Assembly (NCBI GenBank): GCA_016297005.1
Contig: JAEDHK010000006.1
Span: 1 to 64,000, forward strand
Origin: Clostridia bacterium
GTDB lineage: Bacteria; Bacillota; Clostridia; Christensenellales; DTU072
Length of the DNA: 64,000 nucleotides
Reading direction: 5' to 3'
Positions 24,212 to 33,620 of this stretch are shown in pieces. The notes beneath the pieces are model-generated. The model was not told the DNA's origin. It ran no database searches and worked only from the letters and a program-made list of their open reading frames with translations. The position numbers were made by a program, and so were the translations under genes. Every line of letters begins with the position of its first letter. The stretch's first letter is position 1.

Positions 24212-25758
24212 GTTATAATCTGAAACAGTACGGCGTCAGCGCCGCCGCTATTTTACGCTACCTTAAACGTTTTGACGAGATCGGAGGCGAAAATCACGGC
24301 ATGATCGTCATTAAAGACGGCAAAAAAATCTTTGAGAGGTATTGTTATCCTTATACTGCCGATATGCCGCGTACCATGTTTTCGGTCACGAAGTGTCTCG
24401 TTTCCACTGCCGTAGGCTTTGCCGTCGACGAAAAAAAACTTTCTTTGGACGATAAAATATTACCTTATTTTAAAGAGTATCCCCATAAGAAAAACAAGGA
24501 ATGGGACAACATGACCGTCCGAACGCTTCTTCTTATGCGAAGCAACAAAAAATTCAGCTTCTTGCAGGATATGACGGACGATCATACGAAGATTTTCATG
24601 AAAAATCCTTTCCGCAGAAAGAAGGACTTTTTTTATAGCAATAACGACGCTCACGTCCTGGCTCATCTTGTGGAAATAGTCACCGGAGAACGCCTCGTGG
24701 ACTATCTTACGCCCCGTTTGTTCGAACCGCTCGGGATCAAAAAACCGTTTTGGGAAACAAACGCGCTCGGCGTATGCGTAGGCGGTTCCGGCCTTTATCT
24801 GACCTGCGACGATCTGGCAAAGATCGCCCTTTGCTACCTTGACGGCGGTAAGTATGATGGACGACAGATTATTCCTGCTTTTTGGGCGGAGGCCGTCGCT
24901 ACAAAACAAACGACTCCTTCCAAAAACTGGGCGGCGGACGGATTCAGCTATTATTTTTGGCTGGAAAAGAACGGAAGTTATCGTCTGGAAGGTTTGTTTG
25001 GTCAGTTTGGCGTTATCATTCCGGAAAAGAAGACGGTTATCGCCGTTATCGGCGCTCACGTCAGCGACGCTTTGATTGCAAAAACCATTAACGACTATCT
25101 TGTTAAAGATATTTTTCTTGATGAGGACGGAGAAGAAGAACTGGAAGAATATCTCAGAGAAAGAGACAAGAGACTGCTTCCGCATGTCGCCGAACGAAAT
25201 ATAGAAAAAGAAGTGATCTCTTCCAGAAAGGTCTATAAAAGAAAAGGTTGCGCCGTAGAGATCAGTAAATTAATGACGCGGTTTTCCAACGGACTCATTC
25301 CTAATTCCATCAGCTCTTCCTTCGCCAAACGTCCGAAGGACAGCGTCGACGATCTTACGTTTGCTTTTTCCGACGATCGGGTACGCGTTACGTGGAGAGA
25401 AGAAAAGGACGTCGTTTCTTTCGACTGCGGCGTCGACGGCAAGCCTCTTATTACCGACGTTACGTTACAGGATAACGTCTATCACGTATGGAGTTGGGGC
25501 TATTGGAAGAAGAACGATTTCCACGTCGTCACTCGGCCGCTCAATACCGTCGCGCAAAAAGAATTCATCTTCCGTTTCGGAAAGGATAAGGTGTCCATGA
25601 AAACAAAGTGCAATCCCGATTTCAGGGACTTTGTCGTCGCAAATTCCATTGCGAGCGGCGTTTTCCCCGATCTGCCCGTCGTCACGCCCATACTCGTCGG
25701 CTTACTGAAAACCGGTCTGATCGTCACGACGTTCCCCGTCCGCTTTGTCAAAAAATAG
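24208..25758 (+). CDS. Long beta-lactamase-fold serine hydrolase, copy C
   Basis: A 516-residue COG1680-like hydrolase. SVTK (59-62) carries the nucleophile and base, the YxN region reads FFYSNNDAHVLAHLV, and GLFGQFGVIIPEKK occupies the third motif. About 200 residues after the catalytic domain form a beta-rich C-terminal domain shared with copy D (27724-29253). The central block LTPRLFEPLGIKKPFWETNA is identical in both copies. No signal peptide. It is translationally coupled to the M20 peptidase upstream. The substrate is unknown; a D-amino acid or acyl-amide compound shared with the M20 enzyme is an inference. Confidence 0.87.
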   Translation: MSYNLKQYGVSAAAILRYLKRFDEIGGENHGMIVIKDGKKIFERYCYPYTADMPRTMFSVTKCLVSTAVGFAVDEKKLSLDDKILPYFKEYPHKKNKEWDNMTVRTLLLMRSNKKFSFLQDMTDDHTKIFMKNPFRRKKDFFYSNNDAHVLAHLVEIVTGERLVDYLTPRLFEPLGIKKPFWETNALGVCVGGSGLYLTCDDLAKIALCYLDGGKYDGRQIIPAFWAEAVATKQTTPSKNWAADGFSYYFWLEKNGSYRLEGLFGQFGVIIPEKKTVIAVIGAHVSDALIAKTINDYLVKDIFLDEDGEEELEEYLRERDKRLLPHVAERNIEKEVISSRKVYKRKGCAVEISKLMTRFSNGLIPNSISSSFAKRPKDSVDDLTFAFSDDRVRVTWREEKDVVSFDCGVDGKPLITDVTLQDNVYHVWSWGYWKKNDFHVVTRPLNTVAQKEFIFRFGKDKVSMKTKCNPDFRDFVVANSIASGVFPDLPVVTPILVGLLKTGLIVTTFPVRFVKK

Positions 25759-25779
25759 TTTATCATTTATAAAAAAATA

Positions 25780-25813
25780 TCTCCCGACAACACCGGTCGG
25801 GAGAATTTTTTTT
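25780..25813. terminator. Bidirectional terminator between convergent genes
   Basis: TCTCCCGAC (25780-25788) pairs perfectly with GTCGGGAGA (25796-25804). T-runs follow on both strands: TTTTTTT at 25807-25813 on plus, and ATATTTTTTTAT on minus. Confidence 0.88.
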
Positions 25814-25830
25814 ATTTTGGAAGACGTCAA

Positions 25831-27300
25831 TCAATTAAAGGGCAGTTCACGGTACAAAATGATTTTTTCGCCGCCGTTTAAGGGTAATGGTACGTCCTTG
25901 TTTTGTCGAAGCAAAGTCTCTTCGTCGGCGTTCAGCGCTTTGGCTACGTCCCATAAGGTTTCGCCCTTGCGGACGATATATAAGCTGATAGCGACGTCGC
26001 TTGCTTCTTTCTCCGCGCCCATTTCTATATCGGAGGTTATGCATATCGTTTTTTCAGAAACGCCTTTGACGTTAACGACTGTCTCAAAAACAAGTTCCAG
26101 CTCCGCGCCGCGCGCTTTATAAGCGGCGTTAACGACGTTTATTTCCGCCGTGATCTGGGAGTCGCACTTGTTTTCGAGCGGCAGATTTATCGAAAAAGGC
26201 AGCTCGACGGTCTGTCCGCGCGTGACGTCTTCATTCGTTTGATACAGGATGTCGGCCTGCACGACGCCATCCAGATTGTACGCTCCGTTATTAGTAACAA
26301 CGGAAGCCGAAATCGAAGGACAAAGAATCCCAAATACCTCGTTTATTCCTCCGTCCGGCGTGACTTTTCCGGCGATTTTTTCGCGAAGACTACGACAGCA
26401 GAATCCTTCCGTTACCGCTTCTTCCGATCTTCTGATTACGATCTCGTGCGTAGTGGAAAAAGCATCCGAGATTGTTTCCGTTTCGATAGGGAGACTTTGC
26501 GCGCCGCAGAAAGAAAGGGATATGTCGCTTATGATCAGTCGCTTATCGCCGTCGGCTAAGGATAGCTCCGCGCTTTTTACGTACGCGTCGATATCCACGT
26601 CCGATTCCGAAGTGACGTTTTCGTCAGCGATCTCGGTGCTGAACGTGTGAGAAAAGAGTTGACCGAAGCACTGCCCGTCGTCTGACTGGGCGAAAATGCG
26701 GATATAGATGTCTCCTTCGACGCGGTAACTGCCGGCGTTCACGAAGACGTTCGAGACGTTGACTTTTACGCAGTAGTCGACAAGGCGTTCGACGTTCATC
26801 CTGGTTTCGTCCGTGTAGGTAAGAGAAAGACCCCCGGGCGATAAAGGCAGAGTGTTTTCGGCGCGGAGCGGGGCCGTCTTACAGCATACCCCCGTTATGC
26901 AGGAATTCAGAACGGTCAGTTCGTTTTCGACGAGGTACCAACCGGACACTGCCACCGTCGCCTCGCAACTGCTTCCCGTCTTTTTCGTCTCGGTAACGCC
27001 GGCGCGCAGGCATACTCTGGTCGTCGGTTTGATTTTTTCGCAGACGATCGTTTCGGTTTGTTCCGATTCTGCCGTATCGTATAAAAACGTTCCGTTTTCC
27101 GCGCGGGAGATAAGCCGGAATGTGGTTTTCAGATCGACTTTTATCGCGCCCGCCATCGTTTCGTATCCCAATATTTTCGTCCGTGCGCTCATGCCGAGGA
27201 TCTTTTTGTTTTCCGGATCGAGAAACTCCGCTCTTTCCCGAAAAAGTACGTCGCTCAGGATCTCTTTCCGATTGGCCGAGATGTTCGTTTGATTTTCCAT
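25831..27300 (-). CDS. SPOCS (DUF3794) and LysM domain protein, SipL-like
   Basis: A 489-residue soluble protein with repeated SPOCS/DUF3794 domains (about 30-440) and a C-terminal LysM domain (about 440-485, YIVRKGETLWDVAKALNADE). This architecture is that of clostridial SipL and related spore-coat/cortex morphogenetic proteins. SipL in Clostridioides difficile binds SpoIVA, but here the exact role is inferred. The gene is divergent from veg and shares a 106-bp intergenic region. An AGGGGG stretch about 11 bases before the ATG may be the SD. Confidence 0.85.
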   Translation of the reverse strand: MENQTNISANRKEILSDVLFRERAEFLDPENKKILGMSARTKILGYETMAGAIKVDLKTTFRLISRAENGTFLYDTAESEQTETIVCEKIKPTTRVCLRAGVTETKKTGSSCEATVAVSGWYLVENELTVLNSCITGVCCKTAPLRAENTLPLSPGGLSLTYTDETRMNVERLVDYCVKVNVSNVFVNAGSYRVEGDIYIRIFAQSDDGQCFGQLFSHTFSTEIADENVTSESDVDIDAYVKSAELSLADGDKRLIISDISLSFCGAQSLPIETETISDAFSTTHEIVIRRSEEAVTEGFCCRSLREKIAGKVTPDGGINEVFGILCPSISASVVTNNGAYNLDGVVQADILYQTNEDVTRGQTVELPFSINLPLENKCDSQITAEINVVNAAYKARGAELELVFETVVNVKGVSEKTICITSDIEMGAEKEASDVAISLYIVRKGETLWDVAKALNADEETLLRQNKDVPLPLNGGEKIILYRELPFN

Positions 27301-27406
27301 AATGATTAAGGCCCCCTACCGATTGAATTATTACACGATATGCATTTGTCCTAAAAAGTATGACTGAAAGGGCAAGAAAGAGGAATAATAGATATGGGAG
27401 AACAGT

Positions 27407-27640
27407 ATGAGAGAGATCACCGACGATATGAAGCGCACCGTCGAGCGGATCCGGTTGCTTGCCGGCCTGCCGCTCAGGATTAAGGTCAATAGGGGACGGA
27501 ACAAAATAGAACAGTTCGAGGGGAAGATAGAAAGCGTCTATCCCAAGATATTTACCGTCCGTAAGACGGGCGGCGAGATCAGCACGTTCAGTTATTCCGA
27601 CGTCGTCGCAAGGAACGTCAAATTTTTTAAAGGCGAATAA
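27407..27640 (+). CDS. veg: Veg family protein (DUF1021)
   Basis: A 77-residue protein with the Veg layout: an N-terminal helix, then LPLRIKVNRGRNKIEQFEGKI and VYPKIFTVR forming a small beta-barrel. In Bacillus subtilis Veg affects biofilm gene expression and germination. GGGAGAA precedes the ATG. It is placed next to the SPOCS protein, which fits a sporulation/cell-surface neighbourhood. Confidence 0.9.
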   Translation: MREITDDMKRTVERIRLLAGLPLRIKVNRGRNKIEQFEGKIESVYPKIFTVRKTGGEISTFSYSDVVARNVKFFKGE

Positions 27641-27668
27641 AACCGTCCGGACAGAGAGAAAGAATCGA

Positions 27669-27697
27669 TTGCTTTACGGCGCGTTATATGCTATTAT
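27669..27697 (+). promoter_or_regulatory. Promoter of the copy D hydrolase gene
   Basis: TTGCTT (27669-27674), 17-bp spacer, TATTAT (27692-27697), with an AAAGGAGG SD before the ATG at 27724. Confidence 0.7.
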
Positions 27698-27723
27698 AAA
27701 GCATATACGTAAAGGAGGCAAAG

Positions 27724-29253
27724 ATGCTGAGAGTAAACAGACCGGAAGAGGCGGGCGTCAGCTCCGACGCTGTTTTCGGTTTTCTGAAAGAGGTGGAAGA
27801 AAACGGGGCCGAAAACCATGGACTTATTATTATTCGCCACGGAAAGATCGCTTTCGAGGGATATCGCTATCCCTATTCGGCTTCGACGCCGCATACGATG
27901 TTTTCGGTGACGAAGAGTCTCGTTTCCACTGCCGTCGGATTTGCTATCGCAGAAGGGATTTTATCGCTCGATACTTTGATCGAACCTTATTTTTCGGAAT
28001 ACTTTCACGTAAAAAGCAAACGTTGGAAGAACGTTACGGTAGAGTCGCTGCTTACTATGCGCAGCGGAAAGGTCTTTACTTTTTTGCAGGATATGACCGT
28101 CGACTATGCCAAAATTTTTATGATGTCGCCGTTCAGAGTCAATAATAAGTTTCTTTACAGTAATAACGACGCTTATATGCTTTCCGCATTGCTTCAAAAA
28201 GTTACCGGGCAGAGCGTTGTGGACTATCTCACGCCTCGGTTGTTCGAGCCGCTCGGCATAAAAAAGCCCTTTTGGGAGACCAACGCCCTCGGCGTGTGCG
28301 TCGGCGGTACGGGATGTTATCTGACCGTTCCGGACATGGCCAGGATCGGCTATTGCTATCTGAACGGCGGAGAGTACGAAGGAAAACAGGTTATTCCTCG
28401 GTTTTGGACGGAAGAAGTAAAGAAACACCGCACCGACACGATGGAAAAAGGGACCGGTTACGGCTATTATTTCTGGCTTCGGAAGGACTGTTTTATGATG
28501 GACGGCATGATGGGACAGTTTTGTATGATCTTCCCGGAAAAGGACGCCGTCGTCGCTATGACGAACTGTTCCGAGTCTGAACAATTTATTTTGCAGACGT
28601 TTTATAAGTATTACCCCCTGCTTTTTAATCCTTCCGAAGATCTTTTGTCGGACTATATGAAAGACAGGGGAGAAAGGATCGTCGTTTCGGAACGGTCGGA
28701 ACAACAGGAAAAGTCGATAGAGGGAGCCGTTTATCGGATCAAAGGGCCGGCTCTTCGCATAGCGAAAATGACCGGATATCCCGTTTCCGTTATTCCTCAC
28801 GCATTGAACGCCACCGTTGCCCGTCGACCGGAAAGTTCGATGGATAGGGTCGGCTTTTCGTTTGACGAAAGAAGTCTGACGCTTACCTGGCAGGAGGGCG
28901 AAGATCGCCTGACCTGTCGTTGCGGTATGAATGGAGAAGCTCTTCTTTCCGATGTCAGTCTGGCAGGTTATCCGTATACCCTTTGGAGCTACGCTTATTG
29001 GCAAAAGAAGAAGTTGTGCGTCGTGATAAAACTGCTCAACACCCTCGCAACCCAGCGTTTTACCTTTTCGTTTACACCCAAAGGAATGAAAATGGAAATA
29101 AAGAGCAAGCCGGATTTCGGAAAATTCTGTTCGGAAAACGCCGTGGCCGGCGGCGCCGTCCCCAATATCCCATACGTTGCTCCTTTGCTCTGCAAAAATA
29201 TAGAACAAATCGCCGGTTTGCTGGATATGCCCGTTCTGTTCGACAGAAAATAA
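27724..29253 (+). CDS. Long beta-lactamase-fold serine hydrolase, copy D
   Basis: A 509-residue paralogue of copy C. SVTK (61-64) is the nucleophile motif, LYSNNDAYMLSALL the YxN region and GMMGQFCMIFPEKD the third motif. A beta-rich C-terminal extension spans about 330-509, with no signal peptide. Copies C and D are separated by the SPOCS and veg genes, so they arose by a duplication that later became split, or by insertion of the intervening pair. The gene has its own promoter and strong SD. Confidence 0.87.
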   Translation: MLRVNRPEEAGVSSDAVFGFLKEVEENGAENHGLIIIRHGKIAFEGYRYPYSASTPHTMFSVTKSLVSTAVGFAIAEGILSLDTLIEPYFSEYFHVKSKRWKNVTVESLLTMRSGKVFTFLQDMTVDYAKIFMMSPFRVNNKFLYSNNDAYMLSALLQKVTGQSVVDYLTPRLFEPLGIKKPFWETNALGVCVGGTGCYLTVPDMARIGYCYLNGGEYEGKQVIPRFWTEEVKKHRTDTMEKGTGYGYYFWLRKDCFMMDGMMGQFCMIFPEKDAVVAMTNCSESEQFILQTFYKYYPLLFNPSEDLLSDYMKDRGERIVVSERSEQQEKSIEGAVYRIKGPALRIAKMTGYPVSVIPHALNATVARRPESSMDRVGFSFDERSLTLTWQEGEDRLTCRCGMNGEALLSDVSLAGYPYTLWSYAYWQKKKLCVVIKLLNTLATQRFTFSFTPKGMKMEIKSKPDFGKFCSENAVAGGAVPNIPYVAPLLCKNIEQIAGLLDMPVLFDRK

Positions 29254-29302
29254 CGCGCGCAAGGCCGTTTTTGGCATAACGACGCAACAAAGGAGAAATA
29301 TA

Positions 29303-30598
29303 ATGAGTAAACCGAAAATAGCCGTTACCGTCATTGCCATTGTGTTGGTGGCTCTCGTCGTGTTTTACGCATTGTTCGTTGCCTGTTGGAAATATTTTTC
29401 CGATCAGAAAGGAAAAAAAGAAAAGGTCGGTATCCTCGATTCTTCCACGGGATCGTTCGAGCCCGACCCGGAGATCGAGTCTCCGCTTCATTTTAAAGAA
29501 GGTGCTTTCAAGATCGCATTTATCACGGACGTCCAGGATGCTTATCCGCTCAATTCCACGACGAAAGCGTTTATTTTTGAAGTGCTTCGGAGGGAAAAAC
29601 CCGATCTTGTTGTGCTCGGCGGAGATAACTGCGTTGCAAAATATACCGACCTTGACGAAGGGAAAGAAGAAAACCTGACCGACGAAAGAAAGGAAGAGTT
29701 GACGGAAAAAGTAAAAAATCTCGCCATCAAAGAAATATGCGATATTTTCGTCGGGCAAGAAACCTACTTTACGCTCGTTTTCGGCAATCACGATCACGAG
29801 CAGGGCATGGACGATGACCATCTGTTAAAACTGTATCAGAAGCACGGCGGAAAATTTTGTCTCGCGTACGATCCCGTTCCCGCGCTGACCGGTACGGCAA
29901 CCCATAACCTGACGATCAAAAATACGGCCGGGAATAAAAACGTATTCAATCTGTGGATGTTCGACAGCAACGAATACGAAGGGGAGGGCGACGGTGCCGT
30001 CTGCACCGATCAGGTGGAATGGTACGTTAAAAAATCGAACGAACTTGCCGCGGCAAGCGGAGGCATGCTCCCGTCTTTTACTTTCCAACATATCGTCGAT
30101 CATAACGTCATGGACGCAATTTTTTATCGCGCGCCGTCTTTTGCCGGCAACATCGGCAGGAAGACAAGCGAAGCAACGTATTGGCTCCCCTTGTTACGTT
30201 TCGGCAACTTTAACGGGTTTGTGCGCGAGGTCGTTTGTTGCGGATATTACGATCACGGCATGCACGCCGCGCTTAAAGAAAACGGCAAGGTGCTCGCGTG
30301 CTTTTCCGGGCACGACCATATCTGCAATTATATTACCAAAGTCGGTGGTATCGACTATATCAACACGTCGGCTTGCACCTTCCACGCGTACAAAGAAGAC
30401 TTTTTGATCGGTTGCCGCATGATAGAGTTGGACGAAAACGACCTGACTACCTATAAAACGCGGAACGTTTTTGTCACCGATTATGCCAAAGAAGACGGCA
30501 GCGTTCTGAATACTTTCGGAGATATGACGCAGAAACAGGCCATCCGCGCAGAGCGGAAGCGCAAAGCGCTCGCGTTGTTCGGCGGAGAGGGCTATTGA
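29303..30598 (+). CDS. Membrane-anchored calcineurin-like metallophosphoesterase
   Basis: A 431-residue protein with one N-terminal transmembrane helix (about 5-29). The phosphoesterase motifs are in order: FITDVQD (first motif, Gln where His is most common), VVLGGDN, FGNHDHE, FQHIVDH and CFSGHDHICNY. The catalytic domain should lie outside the membrane. The SD is AAAGGAG. The TGA overlaps the rlmA ATG. Homologues include purple-acid-phosphatase-like and DNA/cAMP phosphodiesterases; the substrate is unknown. Confidence 0.85.
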   Translation: MSKPKIAVTVIAIVLVALVVFYALFVACWKYFSDQKGKKEKVGILDSSTGSFEPDPEIESPLHFKEGAFKIAFITDVQDAYPLNSTTKAFIFEVLRREKPDLVVLGGDNCVAKYTDLDEGKEENLTDERKEELTEKVKNLAIKEICDIFVGQETYFTLVFGNHDHEQGMDDDHLLKLYQKHGGKFCLAYDPVPALTGTATHNLTIKNTAGNKNVFNLWMFDSNEYEGEGDGAVCTDQVEWYVKKSNELAAASGGMLPSFTFQHIVDHNVMDAIFYRAPSFAGNIGRKTSEATYWLPLLRFGNFNGFVREVVCCGYYDHGMHAALKENGKVLACFSGHDHICNYITKVGGIDYINTSACTFHAYKEDFLIGCRMIELDENDLTTYKTRNVFVTDYAKEDGSVLNTFGDMTQKQAIRAERKRKALALFGGEGY

Positions 30599-31404
30599 TG
30601 AATGCATATCCTTTTATCTGTCCCAAGTGTCGGAAAGAACTGACGCTTCTTCAAAAAAGTTATTTCTGCCCGGACGGGCACTGCTACGACGTCTCGAAGA
30701 GCGGCTACGTCAATCTCGTGCTTGTCAATAATAAGCATTCCGCCGACCCCGGAGACAATAAAGAAATGATCCGCGCCCGCGTTCTCGTCATGGATGCCGG
30801 GTATTATGATAGTCTGGCCGATTGTATCGTCAGCGTCCTACGAGATCTGCCGCACGACGCCGTTCTCGACAGCGGATGCGGTGTCGGTTCGATCACAGGC
30901 AGAGTAAAAGAAGCCTTTCCGGACAGCCTTGTGCTTGGTTCCGATATTTCAAAGAATGCAGCCGAAGCCGCCGCGAAGAAGTATAAGAACGTTCCGTTCT
31001 GCGTTGCCTCGGGCAACGATCTGCCCGTCGCCGACCAGAGTCAGGACGTCGTTATTTGCGCTTTTGCGCCCGTTTTCGAAAAAGAATTTCTGCGCGTTCT
31101 TCGCCCCGGCGGTATCTTCATTCGGGTCGTTCCGGACGTCAGGCACCTTTTCGGCCTAAAAAGTATTCTTTATTCCACGCCGCGCCTTAACGAACGCGAT
31201 ACCGACGAGCCGACCGGGTTTGAAAAGATAGATACCCGCTTTGTTGCCGACGACTTTACGGCGAAAGAGGAGGTCGTATCTTCGCTCATAAAGATGACGC
31301 CTTACTACTATCATACGCGAAAAGAAGACCTCGACAGGGTCTTCGCTATGCCTGCATTGACAACAAACCGTGCTTTTGAAGTAAGAGTTTACAGAAAAAA
31401 TTAA
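30598..31404 (+). CDS. rlmA: 23S rRNA (guanine) methyltransferase RlmA-like
   Basis: A 268-residue SAM-dependent methyltransferase. An N-terminal zinc finger CPKCRKELTLLQKSYFCPDG (Cys-x2-Cys ... Cys, ending His-Cys) is typical of RlmA, which methylates G745/G748 of 23S rRNA. The SAM-binding motif I is VLDSGCGVGSITG, and motif IV reads VVICAFAPVFEKE. The start is coupled to the metallophosphoesterase stop. Its 3' end overlaps the convergent small membrane gene by 4 bp. Confidence 0.9.
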   Translation: MNAYPFICPKCRKELTLLQKSYFCPDGHCYDVSKSGYVNLVLVNNKHSADPGDNKEMIRARVLVMDAGYYDSLADCIVSVLRDLPHDAVLDSGCGVGSITGRVKEAFPDSLVLGSDISKNAAEAAAKKYKNVPFCVASGNDLPVADQSQDVVICAFAPVFEKEFLRVLRPGGIFIRVVPDVRHLFGLKSILYSTPRLNERDTDEPTGFEKIDTRFVADDFTAKEEVVSSLIKMTPYYYHTRKEDLDRVFAMPALTTNRAFEVRVYRKN

Positions 31405-31748
31405 ATCGCAAGTAATAATACGAAAAGGATTATTGCCGAGATCAGCATGATAGCGGCCAAAATAAGAGCCGTAATACCCATTCCCTTGCTTTTGTTTTTT
31501 ATCAGACAGACGGAAGCAAATATCCCGATCAGGTCGAATAAAGCGAACATAACGTAAGAAATAATCAAGGGGACGAAAAGCACGATGGCAACGAGCTCCC
31601 GGCCTGCTTGTTCTTGCGCGCTTGCCGCAGGATTATCTTGCAGAATGACCACGGCGAGCGTCGTTCCGATCGCAAATGCGATCAACGCAAGGATTAAAAA
31701 TGTAATAGCGACGATTTTGGTTCCCGATTTTTTCATGATTGTTTCCAT
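31401..31748 (-). CDS. Small three-helix membrane protein, unknown
   Basis: A 115-residue protein with three hydrophobic helices (about 10-36, 50-82 and 88-114) and a Lys-rich turn before the last. I do not recognise the family. A clean promoter ends six bases before the first ATG, predicting a leaderless start. A second ATG four codons on (MKKSGTK) with a weak GGAA upstream is the alternative start. Confidence 0.65.
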   Translation of the reverse strand: METIMKKSGTKIVAITFLILALIAFAIGTTLAVVILQDNPAASAQEQAGRELVAIVLFVPLIISYVMFALFDLIGIFASVCLIKNKSKGMGITALILAAIMLISAIILFVLLLAI

Positions 31749-31754
31749 ATTTTC

Positions 31755-31783
31755 AGTATAACACCGTTTTTTGTCGGAAACAA
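31755..31783 (-). promoter_or_regulatory. Promoter, leaderless configuration
   Basis: Minus strand: TTGTTT (31778-31783), 17-bp spacer, TATACT (31755-31760), six bases, then ATG at 31748. Confidence 0.7.
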
Positions 31784-31816
31784 CCTCTTCTTTGTCGTTC
31801 AGATTGCCTGAATAAG

Positions 31817-31845
31817 TTGCGAAACGGAAATAATTATGATAACAT
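31817..31845 (+). promoter_or_regulatory. smpB promoter, leaderless configuration
   Basis: TTGCGA (31817-31822), 17-bp spacer, TAACAT (31840-31845), then eight bases to the ATG at 31854. The stretch before the ATG (AATTATGT) has no SD. Confidence 0.55.
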
Positions 31846-31853
31846 AATTATGT

Positions 31854-32312
31854 ATGGCAAAAAATATTGAAAAAACGATCGCAACCAATAAAAAAGCTTA
31901 CCACGACTACTTTATCGAAGATACGTTCGAGGCGGGTATCGTCCTTACGGGGAGCGAAGTAAAAAGCGCAAGACTGGGACAAGTCAATCTCAAAGACAGT
32001 TACGCCGTCATAAAAAACGGCGAACTTTTACTGCTCGGTCTGCACATTTCTCCTTACGAAAAAGGAAGTTTTTTCAATCCGGACGCTCGGCGCACCCGGA
32101 AATTGCTTATGCATAAAAAAGAGATACAGAAGTTGAAACAAAAAACAGAGCAAAAAGGGTATACCATCGTCGTTACCAAGCTGTATTTTAAGCAGGCTCT
32201 GTTAAAAGCGGAAGTTGCTCTTGCCAAAGGTAAAGAATTACATGACAAGAGAGAAACGCTGAAACGACGCCAGCAAGAAATGGATATCAAGCGCGCTTTG
32301 GCGCGAGTATAA
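31854..32312 (+). CDS. smpB: SsrA-binding protein
   Basis: SmpB delivers tmRNA to stalled ribosomes. The 152-residue product has the OB-fold core with [21 protein letters not shown] and [20 protein letters not shown], and a basic C-terminal tail that ends DIKRALARV. Complete and normal in length. It heads a long plus-strand run that continues with methionine genes, recF and argS at short spacing. No ssrA gene is seen nearby. Confidence 0.96.
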   Translation: MAKNIEKTIATNKKAYHDYFIEDTFEAGIVLTGSEVKSARLGQVNLKDSYAVIKNGELLLLGLHISPYEKGSFFNPDARRTRKLLMHKKEIQKLKQKTEQKGYTIVVTKLYFKQALLKAEVALAKGKELHDKRETLKRRQQEMDIKRALARV

Positions 32313-32333
32313 ATAAAAACAACGGAGGATATT

Positions 32334-33620
32334 ATGTTTGAAAGAGAAACAAAATGCGTTCAATCCGGATACAATCCGAAGAGCGGCGAACCGCGCGTAC
32401 TGCCCCTTTATCAAAGTACGACGTTCAGCTATGATTCTCCCGAAGATATGGCCGCGCTTTTCGATCTGAAAGCGGACGGCTTTTTCTATTCCCGTCTCGG
32501 CAATCCGACCGTAGACGCGTTGGAAAAGAAGATCGCCGATCTTGACGGCGGCGTCGCCGCGATGGGTTGCGCCAGCGGAATGTCGGCGATCCTTATTACC
32601 GTCGCCAATCTTTGCCACGCCGGAGATAACGTCGTCAGTACGGCGACCGTTTACGGCGGTACCTATAACCTCTTCTCCACCACCCTCGCTAAACTCGGCG
32701 TCGAATGTCGTTTTGTCGATCCGTGCGTCAGCAGAGAAGAACTGGAATCCAGGATCGACGACAAAACCAAACTTTTCTTTTGCGAAACGATCGCAAACTG
32801 CGCGATGAACGTCGCCAATTTCGATATGTTTTCAGACGTGTGCAAAAAGCACGGCGTCGTCTTTGCCGTCGATAACACGCTGGCTACTCCCATTATTTGT
32901 CGTCCGATAGAACACGGCGTAAACGTCGTCGTGTACTCTTCTACGAAGTATCTCGACGGTCACGCCACCAGCTTAGGCGGTATCATTGTCGACGGCGGAA
33001 ACTTCAGCTTCCTCGGCAATAAGCGTTATCCCGATTTCAACGAGCCGGACGAAAGCTATCACGGTCTCGTCTATGCCAAAGACTGCGGTAAGGCCGGCTT
33101 TATCGCCAAGGCCCGCGCCCAGTATATGCGCGACTTCGGCGCGCAAATGGCTCCGATGAACGCGTTTCTGACCTTCCTCGGTTCCGAAACGCTTCATCTC
33201 CGTATGCCTCGCCACAGCGAAAACGCTTTGCTCGTAGCCGAAATGCTAAAAAAGAACTCAAACGTGGAATGGGTCAAGTATTGTGGGCTGAAAGACGATC
33301 CGAATTATCCGCTCGTTCAGAAGTATTTTGACGGCGGCATGGCTTCCGGTATGGTCACGTTCGGCATCAAGGGCGGAAGAGAAGGCGCAATCCGCTTCCA
33401 GAAAGCGCTCAAACTGTTCCGTATAGTTACGCACATCGCCGACGCGCGCAGTAGCGTTTTGCACCCGGCCAGCACCACGCATCGTCAGCTTTCCGATTCC
33501 GATTTGAAGGCTTGCGGCATCAGCGACAACCTGATCCGTCTTTCCGTCGGTATCGAGAATGCCAAAGATATCCTTATCGATCTCGAAAACGCTTTAAAAG
33601 AGGCCGAAAAAGGGAACTGA
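32334..33620 (+). CDS. metY: O-acetylhomoserine sulfhydrylase
   Basis: A PLP enzyme of the Cys/Met metabolism family that makes homocysteine from O-acetylhomoserine and sulfide. The 428-residue length fits MetY rather than the shorter MetB/MetC. The PLP Lys is K205 in YSSTKYLDGH. NPTVDALEKKIADLDGG and ATVYGGTYNLF are further family blocks, and the C-terminal SVGIENAKDILIDLE is complete. The SD is GGAGG. The neighbouring metA supplies the substrate. A methionine gamma-lyase activity cannot be excluded from sequence alone. Confidence 0.9.
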   Translation: MFERETKCVQSGYNPKSGEPRVLPLYQSTTFSYDSPEDMAALFDLKADGFFYSRLGNPTVDALEKKIADLDGGVAAMGCASGMSAILITVANLCHAGDNVVSTATVYGGTYNLFSTTLAKLGVECRFVDPCVSREELESRIDDKTKLFFCETIANCAMNVANFDMFSDVCKKHGVVFAVDNTLATPIICRPIEHGVNVVVYSSTKYLDGHATSLGGIIVDGGNFSFLGNKRYPDFNEPDESYHGLVYAKDCGKAGFIAKARAQYMRDFGAQMAPMNAFLTFLGSETLHLRMPRHSENALLVAEMLKKNSNVEWVKYCGLKDDPNYPLVQKYFDGGMASGMVTFGIKGGREGAIRFQKALKLFRIVTHIADARSSVLHPASTTHRQLSDSDLKACGISDNLIRLSVGIENAKDILIDLENALKEAEKGN

